Of a DNA stretch of 64,000 nucleotides, positions 33,384-43,790 are shown in pieces. The translations under genes and the position numbers were made by a program. Source of the DNA: Gerris lacustris (taxonomy: Eukaryota; Arthropoda; Insecta; Hemiptera; Gerridae); NCBI GenBank assembly GCA_951217055.1, contig OX578276.1, positions 136,405,787 through 136,469,786 on the forward strand, given 5' to 3'. The notes under the pieces are model-generated. The model searched no databases. It was not told the DNA's origin and saw only the letters and a list, made by a program, of their open reading frames with translations. The stretch's first letter is position 1. Each line of letters opens with the position of its first letter.

Positions 33384-34424
33384 TGTAACGTTCCCAAAAC
33401 TTAGGGCAAACAAGAGCTACCCTTCCCGGGTTGTTGGTAGCCCCTCCTAGCTCAGTGGAGTGGGGGTGGGATTTACTTGTTCCAAAAATTTAATTTGTGA
33501 AAGGGGCGCCACGTTATTTTATGAAAATAACGAAAAACGTAATAAAAAAAGAAAAATTTAGAATAAAAAAAAAAGTTTAAGTATATTACAAAAAAAAAAT
33601 AATTAGAACAAAAAAATATAATTCCTACTATAAGTGGCTTGGGATATTCTGGTCAGGAATATCCCAAGATCAAATTATATAAAATAAAAAAAAAAAACTA
33701 TCTTACTTGAGATATCAAAAAAAAAATGAGTATAAACTAATATATAATTTTATCCTCGGCGTTGAAAACTGGCTTCGATGGGGTCCGTTGGGCGACGAGC
33801 CGCAAGTGGTAGCGATGTCCAAACTGATCGCCGTCGCAAAGCGGCGCTCCAAAAATCGCAGATACAGCGGTCCAGATGTTGAGAGTGAGTTTAAAAAAAA
33901 ACAAAGGGGCAATTGCGAGGAAAAGAGGCAACCGGTCTCGACTCAGGCCTTAGTCGCCATCGAGACAACGGCCATTTCCTAAAACTTGCCTCCGGTAACG
34001 GAACACTCTACACCTCTCTGGGGTAACTCCCGGAGGTAACTGCCTGGCACGTGCCAGCCCTACTCCTCTCTTCACATACGTATCTTAACCATAACAATAA
34101 CAAAGATATAAAGTTAAAGAAATAAATAAGATGAAATAAAAATGATTCATATCTCTTTCTAGGAGGCGTCCCTACTAGAAATTGATATGAAAACAAAATA
34201 GGCCTTTTACAGAACGCGTCCACTCTGCAAAAGGATATAAAAAAAATAAAACAGTAGATACTCTTTCATAAAAGATAAACATATAGATTTATAATTATAT
34301 AATAAAGGAATAAATATAGATATTTCAAATAAAAGATAGAAGGCAAGATAGTTAAAACTGGAGAGAAATAGAAAAGCAACGCCGCACAATGTAGACATTC
34401 TTTCCTAGGGAAAAAATGGCTACA
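33384..34424 (-). repeat. gypsy 3' LTR
   Basis: 1041 bp, starting TGTAACGTTCCC and ending AAAATGGCTACA on the plus strand. It differs from the other LTR at 33564 (T versus C at 41422), the only difference I noticed. It contains a perfect 12-bp inverted repeat (33638-33668), a palindrome CGTTATTTT/AAAATAACG (33512-33532) and CTGGCACGTGCCAG (34044-34057), which includes an E-box CACGTG. It should provide the polyadenylation signals for the element transcript. Confidence 0.97.
33638..33668. promoter_or_regulatory. 12-bp perfect inverted repeat in the gypsy LTR
   Basis: CTTGGGATATTC and GAATATCCCAAG are separated by TGGTCAG. The same structure is at 41496-41526. A dyad of this size in an LTR could be a protein-binding site or an RNA hairpin near the transcript ends. 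Which one is not decidable from sequence. Confidence 0.6.
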
Positions 34425-34442
34425 TTCAGACCTTCTCCTCCT
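34425..34442 (-). other. gypsy polypurine tract
   Basis: On the minus strand AGGAGGAGAAGG lies six bases before the 3' LTR start. This is the expected position for the plus-strand primer in reverse transcription. Confidence 0.75.
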
Positions 34443-34545
34443 GAAGAAAAAGAGAAAAGACAGAGAAAAACGAAATTATATAAGAAAATGAAATAAGCTT
34501 GCAAAAAAAAGAATAATTAAATCCTTCCTAACAAACAAAAAAAAC

Positions 34546-37500
34546 TTAATCCAAAGTCGGAACCTCCTTAAGGTCCTTGACATGCCACCTGCCAACCGGT
34601 TTTCCAGCATTGTCTTCCAGCTCGTAGATGAGATACCCAATCTTCTTCCTGATTCTGAACGGTCCAACATATTTGGGAGCCAACTTTGCGGAAAATTTGT
34701 CTACTTTCTTGGACTGTTGAAAATTCTTGTGGAGAACAGATTGCCCAACCTGGAATTCAACATGTTTCCTACGCAAATTGTAGTACCTAGCATTTGTCTC
34801 GTAGGCCTTACGAAGCTTCCCAGGCAATGCTTCTCTTATCCTCGCCAAGAAAGCATGACGAGCTTTCAAACGGTCTTCCCCCTCGACCTCCTCATCTACC
34901 TTAGGCTGATCTCCTCTCAAGGTCATCTCTTTACCATAATTAAGGAAGTATGGAGTTCTGCCCGTCACTTCATGCACTGCTGTTCTAATAGCACAGATAA
35001 ACTTATTCAGTTGGCGATCCCATTCCTTGTGATCTTTGACAAAGGCGATCATAAGAGTTTTTATCACCCGGTTGACTCTTTCTGTCGGATTAGCTTGGGG
35101 ATGGTAATAAGCGTTAAAGACACACTGGCAGCCGTAATCTGCGAGCAGATTTTGAAACATTTTGCTAACGTACTGTTTCCCATTGTCACAAAGGACAGTC
35201 TTCGGAACTCCATAGGTAAGAAAGACGTCATCTTCCATATGCTGAGTTACCGCCTTTGCCGTCGCATCACGAAGAGGTCGAGCAACGACGAACTTGCTGA
35301 AGTAATCAGTGGTTACCACAATATAACGATTGCCTTTAGTAGAACGGGGCAAAGGACCCACAATATCGGTGGACACCATCTCCCACGTATCACTGACTAA
35401 CCGCTGCATTCCATATAGTCCAGCTGGTTCGCCTGGCTTTGTCTTGGAACGAAGACAAATAAGACATCTTTTGACGTACTGGGTAACATCGCTCTTCATC
35501 CGTGGCCAGTAGTATGTCTCTGCTATTCGAAAGTAGGTCTTGTATACTCCCATATGTCCAGCTAACGGGGTGTTGTGACTTTCTTCCAATACTTTCGCGC
35601 GCAAATCCTTCGGCACAACTTGTCTCCAGCCGTAAGTATCGTGGACCTTAGTCCGCTTCCAAAGTAGATTATGCTCAATTTTCCAGTTTTCAAACTGCAA
35701 CGGATCCTCGCTGACGTTAAGCACCATCTTCTTATACCATGCATCATCGGTAGGTACGTCTAATTCCACCAAACACACACAGTCCGCAAAGTCCATGGCT
35801 CTAGATAGAGCATCCGGGACAACGTTATCTTTTCCCTTCCGATGAAGCAACTCGTAGTCGTAACCTTGTAAACGCAGGGCCCATCTTGCTAGCCGTCCTG
35901 TAGGGTCTTTTAGGTTTTCTAACCACAAGAGAGAATGGTGATCCGTTATCACCTTAAAATGATAACCATCCAAATAAGGCCGAAACTTCTCAACGTTCCA
36001 GATCACAGCCAAGCATTCACGTTCAGTGGCTGAGAAGTTTCGTTCCTGTTTGGTTAATGTTCTAGACGCATAAGCAATAACGTGTTCCCCGTCGTCAAAT
36101 TCCTGGGTTAACACTCCACCAACACCTACAGCAGACGCATCGGTTTGTAAAGTAAATGGTCGACTGAAATCAGGACAAGATAAAATTGGTGCAGACGCCA
36201 AACACTCTTTGATGTCCTTAAAAGACTTATCTACCTCATCTGACCAAACGACTTTGCTATTCTTCTTCGTCATCGCAGTCAACGGGGCTATTCTGGTAGC
36301 AAAGTTGGGCACGAAACGTCTGTACCATGAAGACATCCCAATGAACCTGCGAAGTCCGCGCACAGTCCGAGGAGGAGGATATTCACAAATCGACGCAACC
36401 TTATCCGAGTCAACATGAAGTCCACGTCCGTCAACAACGTAACCTAAGTATTTAAGGTTGTTTTTGAAAAAGTGAGACTTCTCTTCGTTTATTGTTAGGT
36501 TAGCTGCCTTCAAACGACAAAGAACCTCTTCTAAGATCCGCATGTGAGTTTTGAAATCAGGGGCCACGATTATGATGTCGTCTAGGTACACAAACACGTA
36601 AGGCTGTAAATCGTAGCCAATGACGCGATCTATGAGTCTTTGCCACGTGGCAGGCGCGTTGTGTAACCCAAACGGCATCCGGGTGAACTCAAACAAACCC
36701 CGACCAGGAACAACGAAGGCGGTCTTCTCCTTTGATGCTTCATCGAGTTCGATCTGCCAGTATGCCGACTTAAGATCAATTGAGGAGAGGAATTTAGCGT
36801 TACGCAGCATATCTAGGATGGTGTTCACACAAGGCAGAGGATACGCGTCTCTTTTCGTAACTCTATTCAATTTTCTGAAATCAACACACGTCCGGTAAGT
36901 GTTATTCTTTTTCTTCACTAGGAGAACTGGTGAACTCCAAGGGCTCTTCGAAGGCTTTACAATCCCTTGTTCAATCATCTCGTCCATCTGTTTATAAAGC
37001 TCTTGCATTAAAATTGGAGAAAAATTATAATATCTTTGTTTGATTGGTGTGGCATCCCCTGTATCAATCACGTGTTTCACCAGAGGAGTAGTACGAAGAC
37101 CTCTACCACCTTCACTTCTACAACGCGTCAGCATATTATCCAGCTGGGCATTTTGTTCTTCGGTGAGAGCTGTAGGAACACACTCAGTTTCCATCGCAGC
37201 AGTCTCAGCAAGAACTTGCGAAAATTCCCAGGTATCACTTTTGACATCAGGAACAATTCCCAATTGCTTCCAAAAATCAATCCCTAGGATAATGCTCTGG
37301 GATAAGCTAGGAACCACTAGAACTGCAAGACAACATGTTCTACCTTCTAAGTGAATCTCTAACTCACACTGCCCAAGAACTTCAGTTCGGCTCCCATCAG
37401 CAACAACGACATGTCGAACAAGCACCGGTAAAAGGTGAGCTCCTTTACATCTTAATTTCTCCCAAAACGTCCGATCAATTAAGCTCCTCGACGCACCTGA

Positions 37501-37785
37501 GTCTAACAAACCTCTACATCTCATACCTAGAATGGTGACGTCAACGTAGTAACGAGGATCACACGGGTTGTATGTGAATATGTAAGAAGCTTCCGGAACC
37601 CGTCTGCAAAAATCCGCAACATGACGCAACCAACTAAGCCATTCATCAGTGGTCGTAAACGAATTGAACGGCGACCCCTGAAGTCGACCACTTACTTCCG
37701 GGTCGCTGCTGAGTTTCCCTTCTTCGACGAAGAGCATCTTGGACAGTCTGGTCTTATTATTCCTGGAGCTCCACAACCGTAACAT
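34546..37785 (-). CDS. pol: gypsy Pol polyprotein (PR-RT-RNaseH-IN), intact
   Basis: The open frame has 1079 codons. Protease: GLLDSGASRSLID with aspartate near residue 95. Reverse transcriptase: SIDLKSAYWQIEL (D337) and VYLDDIII (Y-L-D-D at 400-403). RNase H: LQTDASAVG (D549), SATERECLAV (E590), VITDHHS (D615), PDALSR (D658). Integrase: zinc module H737, H744, C774, C777, then STDIVGPL (D807), LCDNGKQY (D867) and NPTERVNR (E902). A GPF-type module, KYVGPFRIRKKIGYLIYELE, stands near the C-terminus. All catalytic residues are present. The frame is -1 relative to gag with a 94-bp overlap, so the methionine at 37785 is probably not used. Translation should enter by frameshifting at 37713-37719, giving a Gag-Pol of about 1519 residues. 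No chromodomain and no envelope follow. Confidence 0.96.
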   Translation of the reverse strand: MLRLWSSRNNKTRLSKMLFVEEGKLSSDPEVSGRLQGSPFNSFTTTDEWLSWLRHVADFCRRVPEASYIFTYNPCDPRYYVDVTILGMRCRGLLDSGASRSLIDRTFWEKLRCKGAHLLPVLVRHVVVADGSRTEVLGQCELEIHLEGRTCCLAVLVVPSLSQSIILGIDFWKQLGIVPDVKSDTWEFSQVLAETAAMETECVPTALTEEQNAQLDNMLTRCRSEGGRGLRTTPLVKHVIDTGDATPIKQRYYNFSPILMQELYKQMDEMIEQGIVKPSKSPWSSPVLLVKKKNNTYRTCVDFRKLNRVTKRDAYPLPCVNTILDMLRNAKFLSSIDLKSAYWQIELDEASKEKTAFVVPGRGLFEFTRMPFGLHNAPATWQRLIDRVIGYDLQPYVFVYLDDIIIVAPDFKTHMRILEEVLCRLKAANLTINEEKSHFFKNNLKYLGYVVDGRGLHVDSDKVASICEYPPPRTVRGLRRFIGMSSWYRRFVPNFATRIAPLTAMTKKNSKVVWSDEVDKSFKDIKECLASAPILSCPDFSRPFTLQTDASAVGVGGVLTQEFDDGEHVIAYASRTLTKQERNFSATERECLAVIWNVEKFRPYLDGYHFKVITDHHSLLWLENLKDPTGRLARWALRLQGYDYELLHRKGKDNVVPDALSRAMDFADCVCLVELDVPTDDAWYKKMVLNVSEDPLQFENWKIEHNLLWKRTKVHDTYGWRQVVPKDLRAKVLEESHNTPLAGHMGVYKTYFRIAETYYWPRMKSDVTQYVKRCLICLRSKTKPGEPAGLYGMQRLVSDTWEMVSTDIVGPLPRSTKGNRYIVVTTDYFSKFVVARPLRDATAKAVTQHMEDDVFLTYGVPKTVLCDNGKQYVSKMFQNLLADYGCQCVFNAYYHPQANPTERVNRVIKTLMIAFVKDHKEWDRQLNKFICAIRTAVHEVTGRTPYFLNYGKEMTLRGDQPKVDEEVEGEDRLKARHAFLARIREALPGKLRKAYETNARYYNLRRKHVEFQVGQSVLHKNFQQSKKVDKFSAKLAPKYVGPFRIRKKIGYLIYELEDNAGKPVGRWHVKDLKEVPTLD
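37671..37719 (-). promoter_or_regulatory. -1 ribosomal frameshift signal (gag/pol)
   Basis: On the minus strand the gag frame reads AAG GGA AAC, giving the heptamer G GGA AAC (37719-37713), a canonical X XXY YYZ slippery site. After a six-base spacer (TCAGCA) comes a hairpin. GCGACCC pairs with GGGTCGC (7 bp), and GAAGT pairs with ACTTC (5 bp) above a small internal loop. The gag stop codon (37694-37692) lies inside the hairpin. Slipping back one base leads directly into the pol frame at CTC AGC. Site, spacing and stem are seen in the sequence; activity is inferred. Confidence 0.88.
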
Positions 37786-39104
37786 TTTCTTTCACGCTTG
37801 GGGCAGTCTTTATAAAAATGACCCTCTCCACACTTCCAGCAAGATACGCCCTTCTTATCCTTCACGTTTGAAGTACTGGCAACAGAAACTTCTTGGATTC
37901 TTATTGGCTTGGAGCGAGACCAATCCTTCCCTAAATCTCTTTTGCTCTTGTAGGCTAAGTCGGGTTCTAATAGGTCTCTTTTGCCAGAAATAGGGGCTTT
38001 ATAATGTTCCACTCGTTGCCGGCATTCTTCGAGGCGCTTACAATAACCAGTCAGTTGTTGAATAGTCGTAATCAATTCAATATGCAATCCTAATTTCTCT
38101 TGGTAAAACGGCAGGATATTCTTCAGTAAAATTTTTACTTTTTCTGATTCCTTAGGGGCCTCAGTTAAACGGTTAAATAAGTTAATCATTGTGGCTATGT
38201 AGATAGTTATCGACTCGTCAGGACCCTGAGACCTACTCCGTATCTCGTCCCATAGAGCATCGTCATAGTCAGCTGGAAGAAATTCCTCTTTTAAACGCTT
38301 GACCAACTGAGCCCACGATCCAATTTCACCACGATAAGCCCTAAACCAAATTAAAGCAGAACCTTCGAATAGATCTACAGCTGAATTCCATAAGTCCCTA
38401 TCAGTCATGCCTCGGGCAGTCTTCAACTCGTCGATCCGTTCAATAAAGTTTGACAAGCTTGAGTCTGTCACATTACCCGAAAACCTGACTCCCCATTTAG
38501 CTACAGGTATAGTGGGTCTTAAGGCCCGCTGCAAAGCTGGTAGGTCCACACGGCTTTCCTCAGCCTCAGTCAGCGTTCCGACTGGAGTGCACTGTTGGTT
38601 TGTTAATAACTGAGTCGAAGGGCCTGCCTGGTTAGATGTCGAGGGAAGTTCCTGTACTCCATCATCGCTAACCGCAGTTTGACTCGTTACTCCTCTAGTA
38701 GAAGGTTGACACTTATTGTTTAGCTCATCAGTGAGTTCTAGAACTTCTCGAATCATGCAAGATTGTTCTGCAGCGCTCTCATCACTATCGGCGGTGATGT
38801 GACGTAACCGATTTAAGATATGAAGGGAAACAGTTTCGACCTTCCGCCAAGTTGAGTCGCCTCGCCTACCAGTATAACTTTCGACGATATTCTCTAATTC
38901 GGCGTATATCTTCTTGCAATACTCCATCTCAGATGCAAAATCAAAGTTCGACTTCTTAGACGGTGACAGCAACACCCCACTAAAAGGTAAGTTATTAAGA
39001 CGTCGGAAAGTTTTACGCATTTCAGTGACTAAGGTCAAGTCAGTGACGCCGCGCAACGCAAGCTCCCACTCGAGTTGTTCCTTATTGAGACGTTCTGGAT
39101 CCAT
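37692..39104 (-). CDS. gag: gypsy Gag, intact
   Basis: 470 codons. The N-terminal part (1-120) is helical and charged, followed by a polar low-complexity linker (130-185). A retrotransposon capsid-like segment runs about 195-370, with words such as WNSAVDLFEGSALIWFRAYR and LKEEFLPADYDDALWDEI. A basic region precedes two C-terminal zinc knuckles. The first, CWKCGEGHFYKDC (C422, C425, H429, C434), has one residue fewer than usual before the histidine. The second, CYGCGAPGIIRPDC (C441, C444, C454), lacks the histidine. Gag forms the particle and packages the RNA. The start at 39104 is the first in-frame ATG after the leader. Most ribosomes should stop at 37692, and a fraction should shift into pol. 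Confidence 0.93.
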   Translation of the reverse strand: MDPERLNKEQLEWELALRGVTDLTLVTEMRKTFRRLNNLPFSGVLLSPSKKSNFDFASEMEYCKKIYAELENIVESYTGRRGDSTWRKVETVSLHILNRLRHITADSDESAAEQSCMIREVLELTDELNNKCQPSTRGVTSQTAVSDDGVQELPSTSNQAGPSTQLLTNQQCTPVGTLTEAEESRVDLPALQRALRPTIPVAKWGVRFSGNVTDSSLSNFIERIDELKTARGMTDRDLWNSAVDLFEGSALIWFRAYRGEIGSWAQLVKRLKEEFLPADYDDALWDEIRSRSQGPDESITIYIATMINLFNRLTEAPKESEKVKILLKNILPFYQEKLGLHIELITTIQQLTGYCKRLEECRQRVEHYKAPISGKRDLLEPDLAYKSKRDLGKDWSRSKPIRIQEVSVASTSNVKDKKGVSCWKCGEGHFYKDCPKRERKCYGCGAPGIIRPDCPRCSSSKKGNSAATRK

Positions 39105-41241
39105 GATTAAAGTTGGTCCAAAAATAAAAAGAAAAATAACCAGAAAAAAGACAATCAGAAAGTAAAAGATAAAAATATATAAAAAATAAATCCTATCGAG
39201 TCTTACTAAGTATAAAATAGTGTAAGATAAAATATAAAGTACGGGTAAGATAATAATATAATATAGTAAAAGATAGTAAATTAAGATAAAGCTATAAGAT
39301 AAGCTTAAGTTATCCTAGTAACAAAAGTATACTAATCAATTAAATCTCTCACTAACAATATTTATAATCATAAGTCAGTAGATAAAAAAAAAAAATTCTC
39401 TAATAGAGAAGGAGAACAAATTTCTCAAATGCAAAAAAAATTTAAGTTATACAGTCAAATTTTTGAAGAAATTTGGAAAGAATAAAAAAAATGAATTAAC
39501 AATAAGGAAAGACTAAATAATAAAATACCTAATGATAACTAAGCAAACTTTTATATTCAACCAAAAGAAATTAAAATAATCTGTTACTCGTAAGATTAAT
39601 AAAAGTATTCTTTCCAAATAATGTAAAAAATAATCACAAGAGATTATCCAAGAATAAGAATTAAAAATAATTATTATGCTTCATTTAAATAATAATATAA
39701 ACAACATCGGCACATTCCAATCTGAAGGTAAAGATAATTGAAGTGTTTACAATTAATTAACAAATTAACGGCATACGGTAGGTCAGGTTCCAAGTTCACC
39801 GTGATCCACTATCAACCAATACTACCAGAACATATTATGTATAGTAATTTATGTATTTATTTAAATTATTTATAACTGAACAGTTAAAAATTATCATCTG
39901 ACCGAGTCTCAAATAAAATAAATGTAATTGAAGTTAAAATGAATATAATTTCAATTATAAAATTAATCAAATAACAAAATAGAAAGGTTCTAAAAAATCT
40001 AATTTCCTTGACAAGTTATCATTCAAAATTATTGGAATTCTTTAAACCTCTAACAAAATTAAAAATCATTTCAAAGAAAGCAATAATAGAAAATAAAATT
40101 ATGACATATACCATATATTACTCAAAGCCTGAGACTGAGAAATCAGAATTAATTAGTTAACAATTAATAAGTATTAAATGTAAATTTAAATTTAAAAAGG
40201 TTCATTCTAATAAGTACTCTTAAAATAATAATGTCCTACAATCAGTTATTTGTATGTATAAAAAATTAACGATTACTTATATAAATTATAAAATAAAAGA
40301 TAAAACACTTCAACTAGATTCTCGGATTATTCTTTGCAACTTTTAGATTACAATAATTATAATTATAGATCAAAGTAAATAAAAAAAACACCATATAGGT
40401 ATGCTATTATATGTCTGGTCGTAGCAAAATTATAGGTAAAATTTAAATAAATGAAAAAATAAAAGTAAACAAACTAAATTTCTATAATAAGTATATGGTT
40501 CCAAACCATACTAAGATGTAGTATAACACCTTTGTTAAGAAAAACAATATTAAATCATTCTATATAAAAAAGATTAATTAATCTTAAAAGAAAATATTCT
40601 ATTTTAACTGTAAAATATTGCCTACTCCAAAAATAAAATTATTCGATATAAAAAATGAGAGGTTACCACAATTAGCAAAATAAATTCTAAATATAAAACT
40701 ATAATTTCTAGAGACCAGCAATAGTTAAATCTACTATTAAATAAGTATGTACATAAAATACTGTAAGCAGAAATATAATAGGGGTACAAAATTGTAAATA
40801 AGATATTGTTCCTAATTTTAATTATATAAATATCTCTCATTTATATTATGTAAATTATTGGGAAAATTATAACTAATCAAAACAAAATCAGTCAGAATCC
40901 TGATAGTAATAAAATATTAATTATACTATTTATATGAAATAATTCATCAAAATTTAAATTGGAACATATCCGTACATGCATAAAATATAAAAACTTAGAA
41001 AATAATACTCAGCACAAAAATAAATAAGTGGAGTAATAATAATTTTAATCAATTCAGAAATGACCATATAATATTTGCCGACGGCAAAATCTTTAGAGTG
41101 AATAGTTGAAGAGAAAATTATAATTACATAATTTATGCATACATAAAAATGCATATATGTTTATATTCATATAAAAAAAAATACAGAAGTACACAAATAA
41201 AAATTTGGAACAAAATTTAAGCCACACGCTCCGGGCGACAA
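39105..41241 (-). other. gypsy 2.1-kb AT-rich leader
   Basis: The stretch between the 5' LTR and gag is long for a gypsy leader and very A/T-rich, with many AATAA, TATAA and GATAA words. Minus-strand frames at 40954-41154 and 40622-40840 are short, hydrophobic and unconvincing. The primer-binding region next to the LTR reads TTGTCGCCCGGAGCGTGTGG on the minus strand (41241 downward). It lacks the usual initial TGG, so I do not name a primer tRNA. Confidence 0.7.
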
Positions 41242-42282
41242 TGTAACGTTCCCAAAACTTAGGGCAAACAAGAGCTACCCTTCCCGGGTTGTTGGTAGCC
41301 CCTCCTAGCTCAGTGGAGTGGGGGTGGGATTTACTTGTTCCAAAAATTTAATTTGTGAAAGGGGCGCCACGTTATTTTATGAAAATAACGAAAAACGTAA
41401 TAAAAAAAGAAAAATTTAGAACAAAAAAAAAAGTTTAAGTATATTACAAAAAAAAAATAATTAGAACAAAAAAATATAATTCCTACTATAAGTGGCTTGG
41501 GATATTCTGGTCAGGAATATCCCAAGATCAAATTATATAAAATAAAAAAAAAAAACTATCTTACTTGAGATATCAAAAAAAAAATGAGTATAAACTAATA
41601 TATAATTTTATCCTCGGCGTTGAAAACTGGCTTCGATGGGGTCCGTTGGGCGACGAGCCGCAAGTGGTAGCGATGTCCAAACTGATCGCCGTCGCAAAGC
41701 GGCGCTCCAAAAATCGCAGATACAGCGGTCCAGATGTTGAGAGTGAGTTTAAAAAAAAACAAAGGGGCAATTGCGAGGAAAAGAGGCAACCGGTCTCGAC
41801 TCAGGCCTTAGTCGCCATCGAGACAACGGCCATTTCCTAAAACTTGCCTCCGGTAACGGAACACTCTACACCTCTCTGGGGTAACTCCCGGAGGTAACTG
41901 CCTGGCACGTGCCAGCCCTACTCCTCTCTTCACATACGTATCTTAACCATAACAATAACAAAGATATAAAGTTAAAGAAATAAATAAGATGAAATAAAAA
42001 TGATTCATATCTCTTTCTAGGAGGCGTCCCTACTAGAAATTGATATGAAAACAAAATAGGCCTTTTACAGAACGCGTCCACTCTGCAAAAGGATATAAAA
42101 AAAATAAAACAGTAGATACTCTTTCATAAAAGATAAACATATAGATTTATAATTATATAATAAAGGAATAAATATAGATATTTCAAATAAAAGATAGAAG
42201 GCAAGATAGTTAAAACTGGAGAGAAATAGAAAAGCAACGCCGCACAATGTAGACATTCTTTCCTAGGGAAAAAATGGCTACA
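41242..42282 (-). repeat. gypsy 5' LTR
   Basis: 1041 bp and effectively identical to the 3' LTR. By its position it should carry the promoter for minus-strand transcription of the element. The inverted repeat and E-box palindrome lie at 41496-41526 and 41902-41915. Small frames repeated identically in both LTRs reflect the duplicated sequence, not genes. Confidence 0.97.
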
Positions 42283-42455
42283 AGAGGTGTTGAAAGAGCA
42301 AAGGAGAGACGAGGAAACCAGCGTCTCGTCCAGTTGATAAATCTGCCCTAATTGACCAAATTACTTACTTTTTTTTTACTATATTTACTATTTGTAAACT
42401 GTTCCACTTTACATTATAAAAACGTGTTTGGTTGTAGCAACTTGATAAATTTAGT

Positions 42456-42507
<52 letters not shown>

Positions 42508-42788
42508 AAATGTAAACTGTAATTGTCTAAAAGCCATGATGAAAGATTATGCTTAGGTTAGGTCGAAAAGTACAAACCTTAACCTAAACTAACCATAACC
42601 TACCTTTATTTTTCTTTGGAAATGACACGTATATATTTTAAAAAAAAAAACTATTGAATTTATCGAGATGCTACAACCGGAATCGTTTTCAAAATGTTGA
42701 ACAATTAAAAAGAATTGTAAGTAAATAGGACAGTTAGAAATTGGTGAGCCAAATAGTGCAGATTTACCCTAAAGTTTATCAAGAAAGG
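42283..42788. other. non-coding stretch with poly(T) tract
   Basis: A run of about 45 T lies at 42458-42502. This would be the poly(A) tail of a minus-strand retroposed sequence located to its right, but I cannot define such an element. Short TTAGGTTAGG and CCTAACC-like words nearby are not a telomeric array. Confidence 0.5.
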
Positions 42789-42910
42789 ATGGCCTTCAAG
42801 ACCTATTATAGACCACCTAATCTACGGCCATATCAGTCATATAAGGAAATGCTGCACATCGTGAATGGTTTATTCATTTGCGGAAGCAGACTATGCATAC
42901 CAAGGACAAT

Positions 42911-43790
42911 AAGATAAGATAAGATAAGATAAGATAATCCATTTATTAAATTCAGTTATCTTTTACATTTACAAATCTATACAACATTCGAATTCAAATC
43001 AGCCAAAGCTGTGGATTTAACATAATATTTATTAAATAACTTATTTTTATACACTTCATTTATTTTAGTGGTAGGATTTTATTAAATATATATATTTTTT
43101 TTAGTTAGTATATATATATACTAGTCTACATAACTAACATTGAAATGCCTATATACATGCACACTTAACCATACAATACATACATATATATGAACATGCA
43201 TGCACATGCATACATATACATACACACATACATAACACAAACAATAACATAACAGAATAAACATATTATAAAACCCTAAATAACAGTATAAACATATATA
43301 ATAACAAAAAAACACCAAACTTAACTTTGTAAAAGGTAAATAATAAATTATAAATTTAACAGATGTGTATATATATTATATCTAAAATTATGCTGTAGTA
43401 GGTTACATATATTATATTTGGTTAGCTCGTCATGATCGAAAGCGGTGAGTTATTCCGGTTTAAGCCAGGCCTGAACATAAACACTGCTCATTCTCCTCCA
43501 CTCTATTCTCTCCCTAGCCACTCTCTTCCATAGCACACCTCCACAGCACCTTCTCATTTCCTCTTCCCATCTAGCCCTGGGTCTTCCTCTTCTTCTTTTC
43601 ATATCCATGGGACACCAGTCTATTATTTTATTACTCCATCTTCCGTCTTCACTTCTTATCATGTGGCCTGCCCATCTCCATTTTTTCTCCTGAACTAGCT
43701 TACCTATGTCGTCAAAACCTGTTGTGTTCCTTATCCATATATTAGTTTTCCTCTCTCTTCTACCAATGCGGAGCATGCTCCTCTCCATTC
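42911..43790 (-). mobile_element. 5'-truncated RTE-type LINE with 12-bp target duplication
   Basis: ACCAAGGACAAT occurs directly at 42899-42910 and 43791-43802, bounding the insertion exactly. On the minus strand the element starts abruptly within the ORF2 C-terminus (43788), has a 3' untranslated region of about 540 bp, and ends in five ATCTT units (42911-42937). Simple-repeat tails are usual for RTE-type LINEs. The coding remnant is open, so the insertion is moderately young. Confidence 0.88.
43450..43788 (-). pseudogene. RTE-type LINE ORF2 C-terminal fragment
   Basis: 112 open codons begin with MERSMLRIGRRERKTNIWI and contain KWRWAGHMIRSEDGRWSNKI and KRRRGRPRARWEEEMRR, ending WRRMSSVYVQAWLKPE. 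The W-R-W-A-G-H and R-G-R-P-x-x-R-W words are the hallmark C-terminal block of RTE-type reverse transcriptases in insects. The RT active site and endonuclease are missing through 5' truncation, so the fragment is non-functional although its frame is intact. No promoter context is expected. Confidence 0.88.

Larger units (their letters stand above)
33384..42282 (-). mobile_element. complete young Ty3/gypsy retrotransposon
   Basis: Two 1041-bp LTRs (33384-34424 and 41242-42282), each TGTA...TACA, bracket an internal region of about 6.8 kb in minus orientation. The target duplication is AGAG (33380-33383 and 42283-42286). From 5' to 3' it has a 2.1-kb AT-rich leader, gag, a -1 frameshift signal, pol (protease, RT, RNase H, integrase) and a polypurine tract. 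There is no envelope gene. Gag and pol are fully open, and I found only one substitution between the LTRs. The copy is therefore recent and plausibly still mobile. It inserted 20 bp beyond the right end of the hAT relic. Confidence 0.97.

Noticed and set aside
33707..33982. 91-residue plus-strand frame present in both gypsy LTRs
   Set aside because: It begins at a non-ATG codon, its repetition follows from the LTR duplication, and it has no motif.
34582..35400. 272-residue plus-strand frame antisense to gypsy pol
   Set aside because: Its reverse strand encodes the conserved integrase region of pol; the antisense frame is a by-product.
42551..42603. TTAGGTTAGG and CCTAACC-like words as telomeric repeats
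   Set aside because: Only one or two units, degenerate and in both orientations; no array.
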